The notes beneath the pieces were generated by a model. It was not told where the DNA came from. It made no database searches and was given only the letters and a program-made list of their open reading frames with translations. Made by a program: the position numbers and the translations under genes. Source: Elysia crispata (lineage: Eukaryota > Mollusca > Gastropoda > Plakobranchidae). Taken from it: DNA of 64,000 bases. The first letter of the stretch is position 1; each line of letters opens with the position of its first letter. Positions 24,345-37,513 of the stretch are shown here, one piece after another. The DNA lies in NCBI GenBank assembly GCA_033675545.1, contig JAWDGP010007228.1, positions 38,788 through 102,787 on the forward strand, written 5' to 3'.

Positions 24345-26367
24345 AATGTTCGGCTTACACTGGATCAATTCCCATAAAAGATTTTAAGAGTCACCTTTCG
24401 AATGTTAAAGCAATTTGCAATTTCACTTGCTGAAATGTCGAGCTAAGGCGTCGTTGAAGACCCTAAGTAGAAATATGAGAAATGCGCCTTACTGAATTTG
24501 TAAAAGTGGTCGTAAATTTAGTAGTCCTCTTGTTATGAAAGTTCTCTATGATGTATTTCATATATAAATATATGATAATGAAAGATTGTCAGAGAGGTTG
24601 ATAAGCCAAAGAAAACAACCTTCAACACGCAGGTCTTTGTAATGAATTAATACTTTGTTAACATTTTAGTGACTTATAAGTCTTTGTTTCAAGAGTAAAT
24701 TCTCTGCTTCAATTATGGAAATCAAACACGGTCTTTGTTTGAAAAAATAAGCTAGTATTCTTTGGGGATCAAACAATTAGGGCCATCTGCTATTAAAAAA
24801 ATTAACGCCTTCAAAGTTATTATGAAAGTACATTCTCTGCTTACAATTATGGACACTTACATGAAAGAAATTAAGAGAATTTAACGAGGAATAACTTCAG
24901 ACATTTTGCATTAGTCATACATTATACATTTGATAGCTGTATTAGTACTTACATCTGATTGGATTACACATGTTTCATAATTGTGTTGAAAGTACAGGAA
25001 TTATTCACTGCACATTTATGTTCGCTACCGAGCGATCAAATCCACCTTGATGTGATATTTGCTACAAAGTCAAAGAAAATTATGGCTGAATACATTCTTT
25101 CGACTGGCAAATGATGATAGCTAATGATCATATTGAATTTTTGAAAAATGGAGTTCAAAATATGTTTCCTAGGTGACATTTTTTCATGGAGATTTGCAAT
25201 TAGTTGCACAGAATACCAACTCAGAGCATTTTTTTAATTAACGGTAATACGGCAGTCAATTATACGTGTTTCTAATATTTGATTTCAAGGTTTTAATGAG
25301 GATTTCACACAAAAAAATAAGTAGTAATTTCTCTCATTAACACCTGTTCTTTTCTTTCTTGAAGCCTGCCAAACCTTAAAAAATAGGTAAACCAAACGTA
25401 ATTTTAATAATAGATTGTCTTCTTATCACTGTCGAGTTCTCTCTTTAGAATTACTGAACGCGTCTCACTCCACTTTCATCTATGATGTAAACATTGCCAG
25501 CAAAGATTGAAGCGTGAAGCAGAATGAGTCGGCCTTCCTAAGCAGCTGTTTTAGCTCTTAAATCAAAAGAATCAAATTGGTTATATGTAATGAATTATCT
25601 AAAGCAAAATTTCATATAACCCGACAAGATTTATCTAGTTTTTTTAAAGAAAAAGTGTCTGGCACAGATTGGAAACCTCCCACCAGTTTTAATCATAGTT
25701 TTGGCGTTTGTTTTTTTTTTTATTAAGGCAGGATTTATATAGCCAATAAATATATTGCTTAAAAAGTACGTAAATAATAAACTTTTATTGTTGTTGAGAT
25801 TTATCTTCGCTAAGAAAATGTTAAACGTCTGTTTCAGGTGCATTGGATGGCTCAATAGTAGAATAATTAATTGATGTCTTTGAAGGCATGGTAAGGGTAG
25901 GCAACAAAATCAAACTGTTTGGTCAGTCTTTTCATTCCAGAAGAATCTCAAACAAAAGATAATTTTGTTGCGAGATTAGGTGTGATAGTGAGAATGCACA
26001 ATAGTGTCACTTTGCATGGCTCTCTAGAGAACTTTTTCTTTCAAATAATTTGAACCGCAAGCTTTGTTTTTAGATTCAGAGTGAAGTAGTTTTATTTAGG
26101 ACTTGGAGATATCAATCAAATAGAAAAGACTCCTAATTAGGTTTGGTAATGTAGTTACACTGACAAGGTAGGTGTTTAATATGCATCCACTTAGATATTT
26201 ATTAGACTGGCAAGCCAGGAGGCTCTGTGCGAGATAGCATATTTTGGCCAACCTGTAAAGTACTTGTTCATTAGGTTAAGTATTTCATTAGATTGACCAG
26301 TCAAAAATATTTTATCCGCATTCTTATATATTTATGTGTTGTATTAGATATACGAAGGAATAGCATG

Positions 26368-26370
<3 letters not shown>

Positions 26371-26412
<42 letters not shown>
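26371..26412. repeat. AT dinucleotide microsatellite
   Basis: About 20 uninterrupted AT units. Confidence 0.95.
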
Positions 26413-26415
<3 letters not shown>

Positions 26416-26541
26416 AATGTGTATATAGTGCACAAACTATTTTTAATATTTGTTGCAAAATGCAAAGATTGAAAAAATAGTGCAAGATTGATGAAGAGTT
26501 ATGGCGTATGGCTAAAGTGCATGATCAAAGTGAGAAGAGGG

Positions 26542-26542
<1 letters not shown>

Positions 26543-26637
<95 letters not shown>

Positions 26638-26640
26638 GTG
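26543..26640. repeat. GA dinucleotide microsatellite
   Basis: Over 40 GA units with one AAAG interruption. It produces spurious Leu-Ser frames on the minus strand. Confidence 0.95.
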
Positions 26641-26934
26641 AGAGAAAGTGAGAGAGATTCGAGCAAAGAACATTACAGTAGCCTCGGACTCTGGCATAAA
26701 TATCTTGAAACACATTAATTTAGTTTTAAATTACCAGCAATGTAGCACCTAGTCGGTAAGGTTTTATAATTAGACTTGCCAATAAAGAAGTTCTATTTCC
26801 ATTGATTATAGTCATTAGAATTACTTTGATGAGTGAAAAAATTTTACTTTTTGGCTATTATAACTAGAACAGAAAGATTGGTTGGTAAAATAATGTTGAT
26901 CAGCTTATCTCGTTACATATTACGTATACACTGT

Positions 26935-27200
26935 CATATGAAGTAGCTCTATAGTTTTTGCCTTTGTACAATGATCGATTAGTGAAATAGATCTATGAGG
27001 TTACTTGTTACAATTATACTTGTCAGTGAAGTAGCTATATATGGTTGTTAAAACTTGTAAAACAGTTGGAATCGCAGTTGAAGTAGTTCTGTTTTGTGCA
27101 GTTTTTCGTTTAATCAGGCCGATGAAGTAGATCTGTATTGGTTAAGCGTTGCACTACAAAAATATTGGCCAGTGGCGTATATATTGGTTGCAAGCATCAT
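26935..27200. repeat. Degenerate minisatellite, period about 45-50 bp
   Basis: Five or so units each start with TGAAGTAG or TGAAATAG followed by an ATCTAT/CTCTAT word and a GGTT/GTTTTTG word, at about 26,938, 26,982, 27,028, 27,078 and 27,123. Units vary in length and sequence. Confidence 0.55.
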
Positions 27201-28984
27201 TCCCCGCTCAAATAAACAGGTAGGGATGCCATCTACACTGAAGAAAAACGAACTACTCAACAATCATAAATCTATAGCCTCCAGCGTTAATCAATTAACA
27301 GCTTTAAGGAACACTGAGAGATTTACATTATTTCTGTTGTAATTGGATAGAATGAACAAAGTAAACCAGTTCTGGACGCTTTTCTTCACATACCCGTAAT
27401 TGATTTATCTCTTCACCCAGACCATGAGTAATGAGATGTCCCGACTCAGCAAAACCTCAATTTTGTTGACCTTTCGTTTCTGCGGTTGCTGGGTTCGTCC
27501 GACATATTACTTTTAGTCACTACAGACTTCCTTTCCATGACAACAAGTATAAAAAGGGCATTTTTCCTGGCCTATATATAAAAATTTATAATTTACGTGG
27601 TTAATTTTCTATTGACTTTTAAGCCAACACAAACTTTTCAAGTTCCTCATCACACAAAAATGTAAAAATTAACACAGTTTTAACTACGTTCCGGCCTGAA
27701 ATCAATATTATGATATTACTGCCAATTATTTCTAAATCTCGAGTGTCACTCCCTCCATCATCTCGTCTTTTCTTGTGAGCTCTTGTTCTTTTTGGCTTAT
27801 GGTGTTGGAGCGCCCAGTACAAATCCCACTTTCCTTCTCCTAGGCATTTTACCGGTGAAATTTTTTACAGGAAAATATCTATTCTAGAAAGCTAGTTCAG
27901 ATATTCACATGAAATTATAAAATAATCTTCTTAATAGAATAACCAGAGGCTCGGATACATTTTTAAAATTTGAATTCTAATGCAATCAAGCATAAAATTT
28001 ATCCCGGTAGAAATTCCTAGATAGATTTTCAAAAATTGTTCAAGAGTATTTAACATTTTAAGTTTTTGAAAAGCTTCTCTAGATTTTCACAAATTCGACC
28101 TCACCGAAAGTTTGTCTAGATAAGTTTTCAATAAAGTGGTGCGAAAAGTATAAAAAAAATTTATATCGTTATCGCAAATCGCTTCTAAATATATCTTTAA
28201 ATATTTTCTGAGTTCTCGCAGTAAAACCTTTTTTTTTAATTTATCTAGATTTTCAAATATTTGTCGTAAAAAAGTATTTCAAAGTTATTGTAATAAAAAT
28301 TGGTGTGCAGATTTTCCAAGAAATTGTAAAAATATATGAAAATGCATCATGAGTAAAGAAAATGTGATGAAGTATAAAAGTTTTATTGCAATCGAAATGT
28401 TCAGATCAAATTTTTATTGCAAAATTAAAAAGAATATTATCCATTTATTATGAAAGACTGTGTTTTAGACTTATATGATAGAGCTTATTTCGGTGAAGTT
28501 GATAGATCTAACATTATTTGTTCGAGTTTTACTAAAGACTATACGATTATACTCAAGATATCGATTTACATAGACCCACATCTCAATTTATTGCTCTTTA
28601 AGTTTGAGAATGAGATTTTATCCAAACCAAACCTAAGATCTCCATAACGGCGGTCAATCAATTTATCTCTCTGTGCTTTCTGGCACCTTTTGACGTGTTT
28701 CAATTTTTTTTAAGTTAGTTGGTATGGGTCAGATGCTGCCTTGTTATTTTTTTAAAAAGCTTGGCCTTTGTGGACAAAGTTTACTGGTTATGTCTATTGA
28801 AACTCATTAATGACAGTCCCTGAAACTTTCCTCAAAGAGGGAATGTAAATGGGAAACGTTGTTCAGAAATTTATTAAATCTTTAACCGACAAATAATAGT
28901 TACATCTCCTTTTTACATATTCAATACAGGGCCTTGACAAGCTGTTGAATGGTGTCATCTTAAAATCCAGCATCCTTGTCTTGT

Positions 28985-31200
28985 CACCAAGAACACGCGT
29001 AACCCTCCACGTGATATTCATTAAAAAAAAACTTTTTCTTCCAAGACGACTTTCCTTTTCAGCTTTGGAAAAGAAAGAAAATTGGATGGTGCAAGTTGTG
29101 TGCTAGCTGTATGGAGAATGTAGCAAGGTCTTATATGTCCCAAACAGTTCAAAGCTGATTGTGTGTCGCGACTTGTGTGAGGTTGTCATGTTGAACGATC
29201 ATAGCTCTCAGTTTTTATCGCAAATCTTTAATAGATGCCATATTTTCAATTTGGATGAGGTTCTTACCAGCTAGCAGTGCAGTATGTTTACATATTACGT
29301 CAACAGCACTGGAAATTTTCCATAAACCTTACTTTATTGACAGTATTTAGGTAAAATTATAGTTTTATGTATTGAAAGCATAGAAGATATGGCCTTGGAG
29401 GCATTATTTTTCAACATGCTCTTGTTTTTATGTACTTTCTTTGTGAAATTAAACGTACCATACGTTTCCGAAGAATTTGATACGATTTTAGTGGCATAGT
29501 TTTTTTTTTGTTAGGTTGCAAGTGAAGAGACATAGGGCTTTTTTTACGTGATAGGCACTTTCTTGTCAGTTTTGTGTTTTGTAGATAGGATTGTGATATT
29601 TTTATTAAGTTAAGTAATTGAAGTAGTGCTATCTTATCTATATCCATTTTCAAGCCAACTCAAGATTTTACTACAAATTAAAAAGGGAAAAATACTGTGG
29701 TTTACCTTAAAAATGATCACGATTAATGCCCCTATCTGTCACAAACACAGATAAAGGATTTGCGAGTTTATTTAGTCACAGTAAGTCTGAAAACATTCAA
29801 GCTGGTTTTACTCTTGAATGGCGGAAATGGTGATACGCCAAGATAGCGCTGAACTATTAGCTTTTTTGGGTTTTTCTTTTTAGTTTTATTACACTTGTTT
29901 AGAAATAGCTTTATTTTGGATTCGGTTACAACAATTAAATTGAACGATAGATTTTTTTCAAGGAACATGTCTGCAAGAATGAATTATGGTTTTATAATTG
30001 AAGTAAAAAAGTAAAAACATCAAAAGTGCACTTGAGAAAATATTTAAACCAAATTTGTTTTAGACATACTTAGATCTTTAAAAGGCTTATGTTTGTTGAA
30101 CAGAACTCGCGACTTGCAACAAAGTGAAATAGCCTTTTCCGAAATCGCAAATTAGAAAAGCCGGTAAACTAGATCTGCATTGAATATCAGCATTATGTTT
30201 AAAGGTATTGCTGGATCAACTCTGCTTTGGGTTGTTTATGACGAATAGGGAGAGAAACAAGAGTGTGTCGATTTTATACATAGGAACGGCGTTTGTAGAA
30301 CACGAGAGAGAAATGCCAGACATGGCTTGATTGAACTTTGGTCATAATCGTTGTAAATTACAGGAAAATAATATATATTTTTTATTGAGATTAGTTTCAA
30401 AAACTGAAAACTGAACTAAAGTAGAGATCCGTGAGTTGCGGCTTGATATTGAAACTCCTTAGTCTTTAGACTTTAGAGTAATCTGGTCTGAAAATTGCAC
30501 TCGTTGATGTCATCCAAACACATTGCACATTTTGTGCTTTAGCCCATTGTCATTGTGAATCCTCCTCGACACTATTGGTAGTTCTTTGATAGCAATTTTT
30601 TATTCCAAAAATAAAAGAAAGCAATCGCAACCAATTAACACCAATTTTTTTTTTGTCTCATTACGTTGTGGCTTTGTTTCAAATACGAAAAACAAAATTT
30701 TGCTCTATTTTTTTCTTTGCACTTGGCCATTATTTTTGTGTAAGCAGTTGAGAGAACTGAGATATCTTAAAATAACACTATTTGTATTCATAAATATTTA
30801 AGTTCTGTCATGTGCACTAACAGTCTATGCCTTTTATTACTTTTACTCTTCCTATGTTTTAAGATGTGTGAGAGATATGAGTTAAAGGGTAATATAGTGA
30901 GATTTATATTGTTTTGTAATGGCGTTTTTCCCTCTTTTCTTCTTCTATTGGTTTCGATCCTAATATGACTCTTGATGAGGGCAAGTTGAATATCACGTTT
31001 CGAAACTATGTCGTATGTAATTAATTACTTTAAATTGCAAAAAGGTATGTGTTAAGCTCAGTAATCACATTTCTGGGACAATTTGCAAACAAAGCCTAAG
31101 ATTTTATTTGAGTTAAATGTATGAAAAGGCAGACAGCAAATAGCATTGTTTATATTGAGTTTTCCAACCATTTTCATTCTTTTTAATCTGGTGTCGCGAT
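28985..31200. other. Block-B-specific 2.2-kb segment
   Basis: AT-rich and gene-free as far as can be seen. It is either an insertion into block B or a deletion from block A. The frames at 29,411-29,653 and 30,586-30,801 have no family features. Confidence 0.45.
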
Positions 31201-32068
31201 AACTTTGGAGGATTTAGCCGTACATGAGAATCCTTTTTTATATCAATTTTATAATTACTAGTGATAATTTAAAATCACCCCTCTTTTGTGCTCCAAAGTA
31301 AAAATATATATTGAACAAGATGATGAGACACAAGGCTGAGAAAATGTTTTGGAAAAATAATAGAAAGACAAGGGCGGTGCTAGTAAAATACATGTGTAAT
31401 TTATTATGAACTGAGTCGTAAAATATGACCGTAAAAACTGTTGTTGTTTTTTTTTCCTAGAATTTGATCCTCCTTAGAAAAGTTTGATAATGACTTTTTT
31501 ATATATATAAAGCAACAGAAAAGCAAAAAACAAGTTTATAAACAATAGTTTTATTTTATTGCTGTCAAAACCTGCATGGCTTTCCAGATAGTAGCGATAA
31601 AAAAGTAGAGCCTTGATCTACTTCTATCGATAAAATCTAGTCTGAGCCAAAGAAATGCCAAGAAGTGTGATTTGACCAATCAAATTACAACTAAGTGAAC
31701 CGAAGTAATGAAAACAAAAGTCAGACACAAACCAAGATAAGTAGCATGCAATTAAGAGTTTTTCTATTTCTGAATTGTCTTTGACAAGTGTGACCAGCAA
31801 AGGGTTTCTTAATATATAGTTTTACAAACACTTTTGATGAAACATAATGTTAAAATCATGTGCATACTACATCACACGCTGATCGCACAACAAAATAGTT
31901 TACTGGGTTTCTTAAGAAGTCACCTTCTCTAACAGCAACACTAAATATGGCAAAACTCTGTGAAATGCTAAGCGTCTTAGGTTAAAGAAATGTTGTTTTT
32001 CAAAAGTGTATGAAAAATTTCTGGTCATTTAAAGCCCATTTAAAAGTCACTCAGAAGTATTCACCTAA

Positions 32069-32106
32069 TTTTTTTTTTTTTTTTTTTTTTTTTGGGGGGG
32101 GGGGGG
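32069..32106. repeat. T25-G13 homopolymer junction
   Basis: Twenty-five T followed directly by thirteen G, about 70 bp past the stop of the receptor at 32,176-33,261. At the equivalent place in block A (about 23,124-23,142) there is an A run followed by a T run. Confidence 0.9.
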
Positions 32107-32175
32107 AGGATTGAAAATAGACGTCTGTTGGCCTTCACTTCCATACCTATAAAAACGATTCGATGATTGTCGTGA

Positions 32176-33261
32176 TTAAGTTTTTGTCCAATTGTTGCAC
32201 AAAAGTGATTTCAGTACAGATCTGTATTTGCTGTTATAATTGTAATAAATAAAGATATTGACGGACGCATTTAAGATGGAGCACGTCAAACTCATATGTG
32301 AGCATATGCCAAAAAGATAATGGAGTTTTTTACCCACGTCAAACTCCGGGTGCAGAAGACGAGCAGTAGAATAAAGCAGGAACGGCAACTGTGATAGAAT
32401 GAATATGACACACACCAGAACAACCGACTGTACCACGCGAGTCTCTTTAGATGACATCTTGTGCTTGCTACTGCTTTGTTTGCCTTGAATATCTGGTCTG
32501 GGATTCATTCCATTTGCTTCAGAGCTAGTTGATTGTCGAACTTTGGATGCCTCCATAAGTTTGAAACCTAGAATTACGACACAGGCAATCATAATGATAA
32601 AAGCTATCCAGGGTAAAGAGGTTCGGTTTAGCGTATCATTAACGAGCACATTGGTAGGGCTACCATGGTATCTCAAGTACACGTATGTTTGGTTAGTTGA
32701 GGGGTTCAGCCTTATGCCAATGGAATGTATGTATAACACGGGCATACGCAAGAGGATGGTGGAGATGAATAGAACAACTACACTTAAAATTGTTCTTGAT
32801 TTGGTAAACACGGACTTGAAGCGGAGAGGCAACGCCACGCATGCGCAGCGTGTTATACCCAGAAACACGGAGACATAGGCCGAGAAGTCGTACAGAGTGA
32901 AAGCAGGCCAGTAGAACAAAAACGCCGTAAGGAACTTATCAAATGGCCACTTCCAGTTAGGGGCGTAAGTCGCTATCACTATAGTTGCTAACCATGGCGT
33001 CATAAGGACGAGAAAACAGAAATCTGACAATGAGAGACACAGCAAAAGAACCGTGACGTTGTCATTTACACCAGATTTTAGAAATACTGAGATATTTGTC
33101 ATGTTTGAAACGATCCCAAAGAGGAAATTTACTAGCCAAATAGGATTTAAGATAAGCTGTATGATTTGATTTTCGTGCTGAAAAGGGCGTATTGATATAA
33201 TGTTAGGGCTTTGTATTTCTGTGGTTAAATATGCTAAAGTTCCATTTGTCGTGACCGTCAT
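32176..33261 (-). CDS. Single-exon class A GPCR, gastropod chemosensory-receptor-like (copy 2)
   Basis: Intact 361-residue receptor starting at the ATG at 33,261. Architecture is as in copy 1: a short N-terminus with NGT at residue 6, helices near 36-61, 69-95, 114-141, 158-178, 214-236, 274-300 and 316-340, TRC (137-139) in place of D/ERY, SQLP in helix 6 and NIFIY (335-339) in helix 7. The second extracellular loop has NQT, NDT and NRT glycosylation sites. Identity to copy 1, by hand count, is 66% over residues 1-120, 92% over 121-240 and 77% over 241-361. A T/A-rich acceptor-like TTTAAACTTCAG ends at 33,284, so a 5' UTR intron is possible. Ligand unknown. Confidence 0.92.
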   Translation of the reverse strand: MTVTTNGTLAYLTTEIQSPNIISIRPFQHENQIIQLILNPIWLVNFLFGIVSNMTNISVFLKSGVNDNVTVLLLCLSLSDFCFLVLMTPWLATIVIATYAPNWKWPFDKFLTAFLFYWPAFTLYDFSAYVSVFLGITRCACVALPLRFKSVFTKSRTILSVVVLFISTILLRMPVLYIHSIGIRLNPSTNQTYVYLRYHGSPTNVLVNDTLNRTSLPWIAFIIMIACVVILGFKLMEASKVRQSTSSEANGMNPRPDIQGKQSSSKHKMSSKETRVVQSVVLVCVIFILSQLPFLLYSTARLLHPEFDVGKKLHYLFGICSHMSLTCSILNASVNIFIYYNYNSKYRSVLKSLLCNNWTKT

Positions 33262-35128
33262 ATTGCTCGAAGATCTGTTGCATCTGAAGTTTAAATTAAT
33301 ATTTTGAAGCTCTAGAATGTTCTATCTACATTTGGTAAAATGCCATGAGATATAAATAAAGGGTGTGAAAGCAATTTGAAGTTTCACTTGGTAGCGTTAA
33401 AGATTGTTCACAGAACTATGACAATATGCCTTGCAAAAACTGTTAGTAACATTAAAGCGTTTGAAAAACTGTTCTTGTATTTGTCCTCTGTCTAAACATC
33501 TCCCAAATCAAGAGATAATGAACTGGCATATGTTTTTCTTTAGTCGTAGTAGTCTTCTTTACTGAAAATCCGCTCGGCGTTTATTGTGAAGTAAAATGAT
33601 TTTAAACAAAAGATTATTAGAGAAGCTGGGAGACGCAAGGGAACACCCGAAGCAAGTAAGCCAACCCGCTTTTAAAAATCTCTTATGCTTTGTTAGATTT
33701 TTTTAAAGAATTCCTTGTTTTTAAAAATACTCCCTGCTATATCGGGTAAGGTAATAATAAAAAACACACTCTTTGTTTAAAAGATTCGGTAATTACTCTT
33801 TAATAGCAAGAATATCAGACAGTTTCTAACAAAAACTTCGAGCGGTTTTTTTTTTGGCTTTGTACTTTTTTTTTTTTGCATTTACGCCAAAGAAATTTAG
33901 AGAATTTAATTGTCTACTGAGGAATACGTTGAAATTCTCGAACTAGTCATACCATACTCATTTCTTTATTCAATTTGAGTTCGCATTTGATCTAGTCACA
34001 CATAATTATTCGATTATCTAAAATTAGTTGCCAGGTATGAGAAACTATTCACTGTATTTTCCTTCTCATTACGAGTTAATAAACTCAACTTTATGTGATC
34101 TTTTGTACGAACTCGAAGAAAATTTCATCGACTGACAAAGGATGTTACTTAATTATGATGTTCAACACATAATGAGCCTAAGAAATAGCTCATGAAATTA
34201 TTTTTCTTTGTTGACATTTTACATATTAACGATGTGGAAGTTATTGCGAAAATTCTACATTCTGAGTGTCTTCTTTTACAATTACAGCATTATCGTAATC
34301 TTACGTTTCGCTTCTGTTTTTAAGAAATAAATAAAAAAAGGAAAACTTTCATCATTAAAATCTGTTCCTTTCTTTCTTGAAATGTGTGAAATGTGAATAA
34401 CTGGATAAGCATAAAATGTTTTATAAAGAGTAGTCGGTTACTTAACATCGACTAGCTCTCGCCTAACTTAGCGAGCCTCACACGACGTCCACCCATGATG
34501 CAAACACTGCTAGAAAGGATATAACAGGTAAGCAAAATGCGCTGGGTTAGTTTTGAAATCAATGGCAACAATTCTCTTATGTAAAATTAGAACAAAAGGC
34601 AATATTAGACGTAAGCCAACAAGATTTGTTAGTCTAGGAAATATGACCGGCACATGTAGAAAATTTTGCACCTAATTTTCGGGCATATTTTCGACCTTTT
34701 CATATAAAAAATTTTTATAACTATGAATTTCATATTTCCGGTAAACATGATGCTAAAAGAGTATATAACTTATAAATTCCTATCGTTAGTGGAACTGATA
34801 GCACTTAAAAAATCCTCTACTTGGTTTACCTGAAATGTGTTTATGGTTAAAAATTAAAGTGAAGTTTGTAGAAAGTTTTGTAAGCAGAGAGGTCGAAATC
34901 AAACATTTTTATCATTCCCCTCTTTCTATAATATCAATTAATACGCATAATTAATCGTGTGGTGGTGAAACTACTCTCTAATTTATTATTTTCCTGAAAG
35001 TAAATTATGGCATAGTATCGAAGACGAATTTACTCCTGAAATTTTATATAAACGAAATAATTTTGTGAAGTTTATCGTCGAAAAGAGCCGGTCTTTTAAC
35101 CCAAGATGATTGGGAACGTTGGAGACAA

Positions 35129-35170
35129 TTTATATATATATATATGTGTGTGTGTGTTGTGTGTGTGTGG
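35129..35170. repeat. TA then TG dinucleotide run
   Basis: About seven TA units directly followed by interrupted TG units. Confidence 0.9.
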
Positions 35171-35339
35171 ATAAAAAAGATATTTTGAAGGATTATCCTG
35201 TGTTGGACTTTTGTACCAAGTTAACATAGATTTAATTAAATTAAGAAAGTATTATGAAAAAACACTAATCTAGGTTTCCTGAGACTCAACGGAAATTTGT
35301 AATGCTATTCATCGTGCGTCCCTCTCTGCGGTCCAGTGT

Positions 35340-35660
<321 letters not shown>

Positions 35661-37513
35661 CATTATAACCATCATCAGCGACATTTTTTTTCTTGAGTAT
35701 TTTTCTTGCCTTTTGTTAAATCAAGAGAGATCCGAAACAGAAATTTGACATTTAGGAAACATCAGCAAGGAGATATCCTTTTTGCTTGCACTACATTCTA
35801 TAAATTCGAAGATATTTATTTCCTTCGATATAATTCGTAAAACGAAAAAAATAGCTTCTCAAATCTGGTGCTTTGTTCTAAATCTGTAAGAGTAGAGCAA
35901 TTTTGATCTATAGTTTTAAAGGAAAGTAAGTTTGTAAACAAAACATAGAGTTGCGATTCCGGTGTGTTTAAATGAGGCAGAACTTCAGTGATTATTTGGC
36001 ACTGGTTGTTTACTTGATCAAGTCAATCATTGCGCCACCTTAGGTTTTAAAATATGTCGTTCCATTCCAAAAGTATCTTGTCGACTCAAATGTTATCCGC
36101 GGGAGTTAAATATATTTATATCTGATTATCAAATGGAATGAAACAAGAAAAATATTGCAATCGAAGTTATAGAGCGAGAAGGAACTATAGATTAGAAAAA
36201 AAGAAAGACTGAAGAAGAATAAAAAAAACCTGGCAACTTTTCAGCGGACAATTTCTAACATACGGTAATTTGTTTTCAAAGCGAGCTTATCCTCAATATT
36301 CCGTAAACTTTGGCAAACTTTGTGGTAGGTTGCCATATTAATGCGATATTATTATTTCATACACCGATAGAAAGTCCTTTAGAAAAGTGGTTTTAGATAC
36401 TTCTCATTAAAAGGACATTTAGTTCATATTTACTAAATCAGGTTGGTTTTACATAGCTTCTTACAAAAAACATTTTAAGTTTATATAATGATAGCTTCTC
36501 ATAAAAAGATGTTTCATTTAGCTAGGTATATTAAAACAAACTGGTTCTATATTGCTTCTGTCGAAAACAAAAAAGTACGTTTCTCTCACATTTATCTGAT
36601 CAGACTGGATAAGTATTCTTTTGACACCCTAAAAAATGATACAGATTCGCGTCAAAACAGATTTAACTTTAGTATTGCTGTTCACAACAAACATGTTTTA
36701 GTCCAAATTCTGTGTTATATACATCCCGTGTTGGATTTTTCTGTTGTTTTTTCTAACTAGGTCGGATTAGTTGTATTTTTAAAGATGTATTTTGTACATA
36801 TAAAATAAGATGTCGGACTTTCACAGAGGACATAATTTGTCATTAGCTTAATGGAAGACTGTGCTGTCTTCACATTATAACAAAGCCTGCAAAGAAGAAA
36901 CTTTTGGCCGTAATTGTCTGTCAGTAGAACTAATGATAGATGGCTGTTTTGTTCTCTAAGGAAAGACAAGTCTAGATGCTTCTAATGGCCCTGTATTCTC
37001 CCATTTGACCGCTAACTTGATGGTTTTTGTATTTCTGGTTGGGAAGGATGTTGCATAAGTTCTTTGATCTACATAGCCACTGAGCTGCATTTCCGTAATA
37101 TTAGTCTGCTTCAAAAAATCGTTTCAAGTTTTCTGAGCTACTTCAACTGTTAATATATATGATGAAATTCCTGTCAATCATCAGGACTCTCACAATCTCT
37201 CAGCAGATCTTCGCATGTCTTTCGATAATCCGAAACGTTTAATCAGATTTTAAGGTTAATCGTCACACAGGCCACAATATGTAAAACGCCCAAGGCAGGC
37301 CAAAATAATTAAATTGCAGGTAGTTGAAAATACTTGCTCAGCTTCTTATCAGCACTAACTCAATGGTCAATATGGAATGTTTTAGATTTGTACATGTACA
37401 TGAAAGCACTATTTAAATGTAAATATCTATTTGAAATAATGTAAAAGCAACCACTCAGATTAGAGTTTCCTTCAAAGTTTTCTTTTACATTATACCTATG
37501 GAGTCTGTAAGAT

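Larger units (their letters stand above)
21950..25670. repeat. Duplicated block A, carrying the first single-exon receptor
   Basis: Colinear with 28,585-34,670. Matching flanks include CTCCATAAAGATAG...GCGCTTTCTGGTGCC (22,005) against CTCCATAACGGCGG...GTGCTTTCTGGCACC (28,640). AAAATCACCCATCTTTTG (22,422) matches AAAATCACCCCTCTTTTG (31,270). A block with TATAAACAACAAATTTATTTTATT (22,675) matches 31,537. The far flank has GATGTAAACATTGCCAG (25,484) against GATGCAAACACTGCTAG (34,497). Confidence 0.8.
25671..28584. other. Spacer between duplicated receptor blocks
   Basis: Unique AT-rich DNA with an AT run, a GA run, a degenerate minisatellite near 26,935-27,200, and loosely repeating TCTAGATTTTCA-type words at about 27,960-28,420. 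Frames at 27,094-27,342 and 27,619-27,822 have no recognised similarity. Confidence 0.5.
28585..34670. repeat. Duplicated block B, carrying the second single-exon receptor
   Basis: Colinear with 21,950-25,670 but longer. Homology is lost between about 28,985 and 31,200 and resumes near AAAATCACCCCTC at 31,270, leaving some 2.2 kb with no counterpart in block A. The extra DNA shows no recognised gene or terminal repeats. Homology continues past the receptor to about 34,670. Confidence 0.75.
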
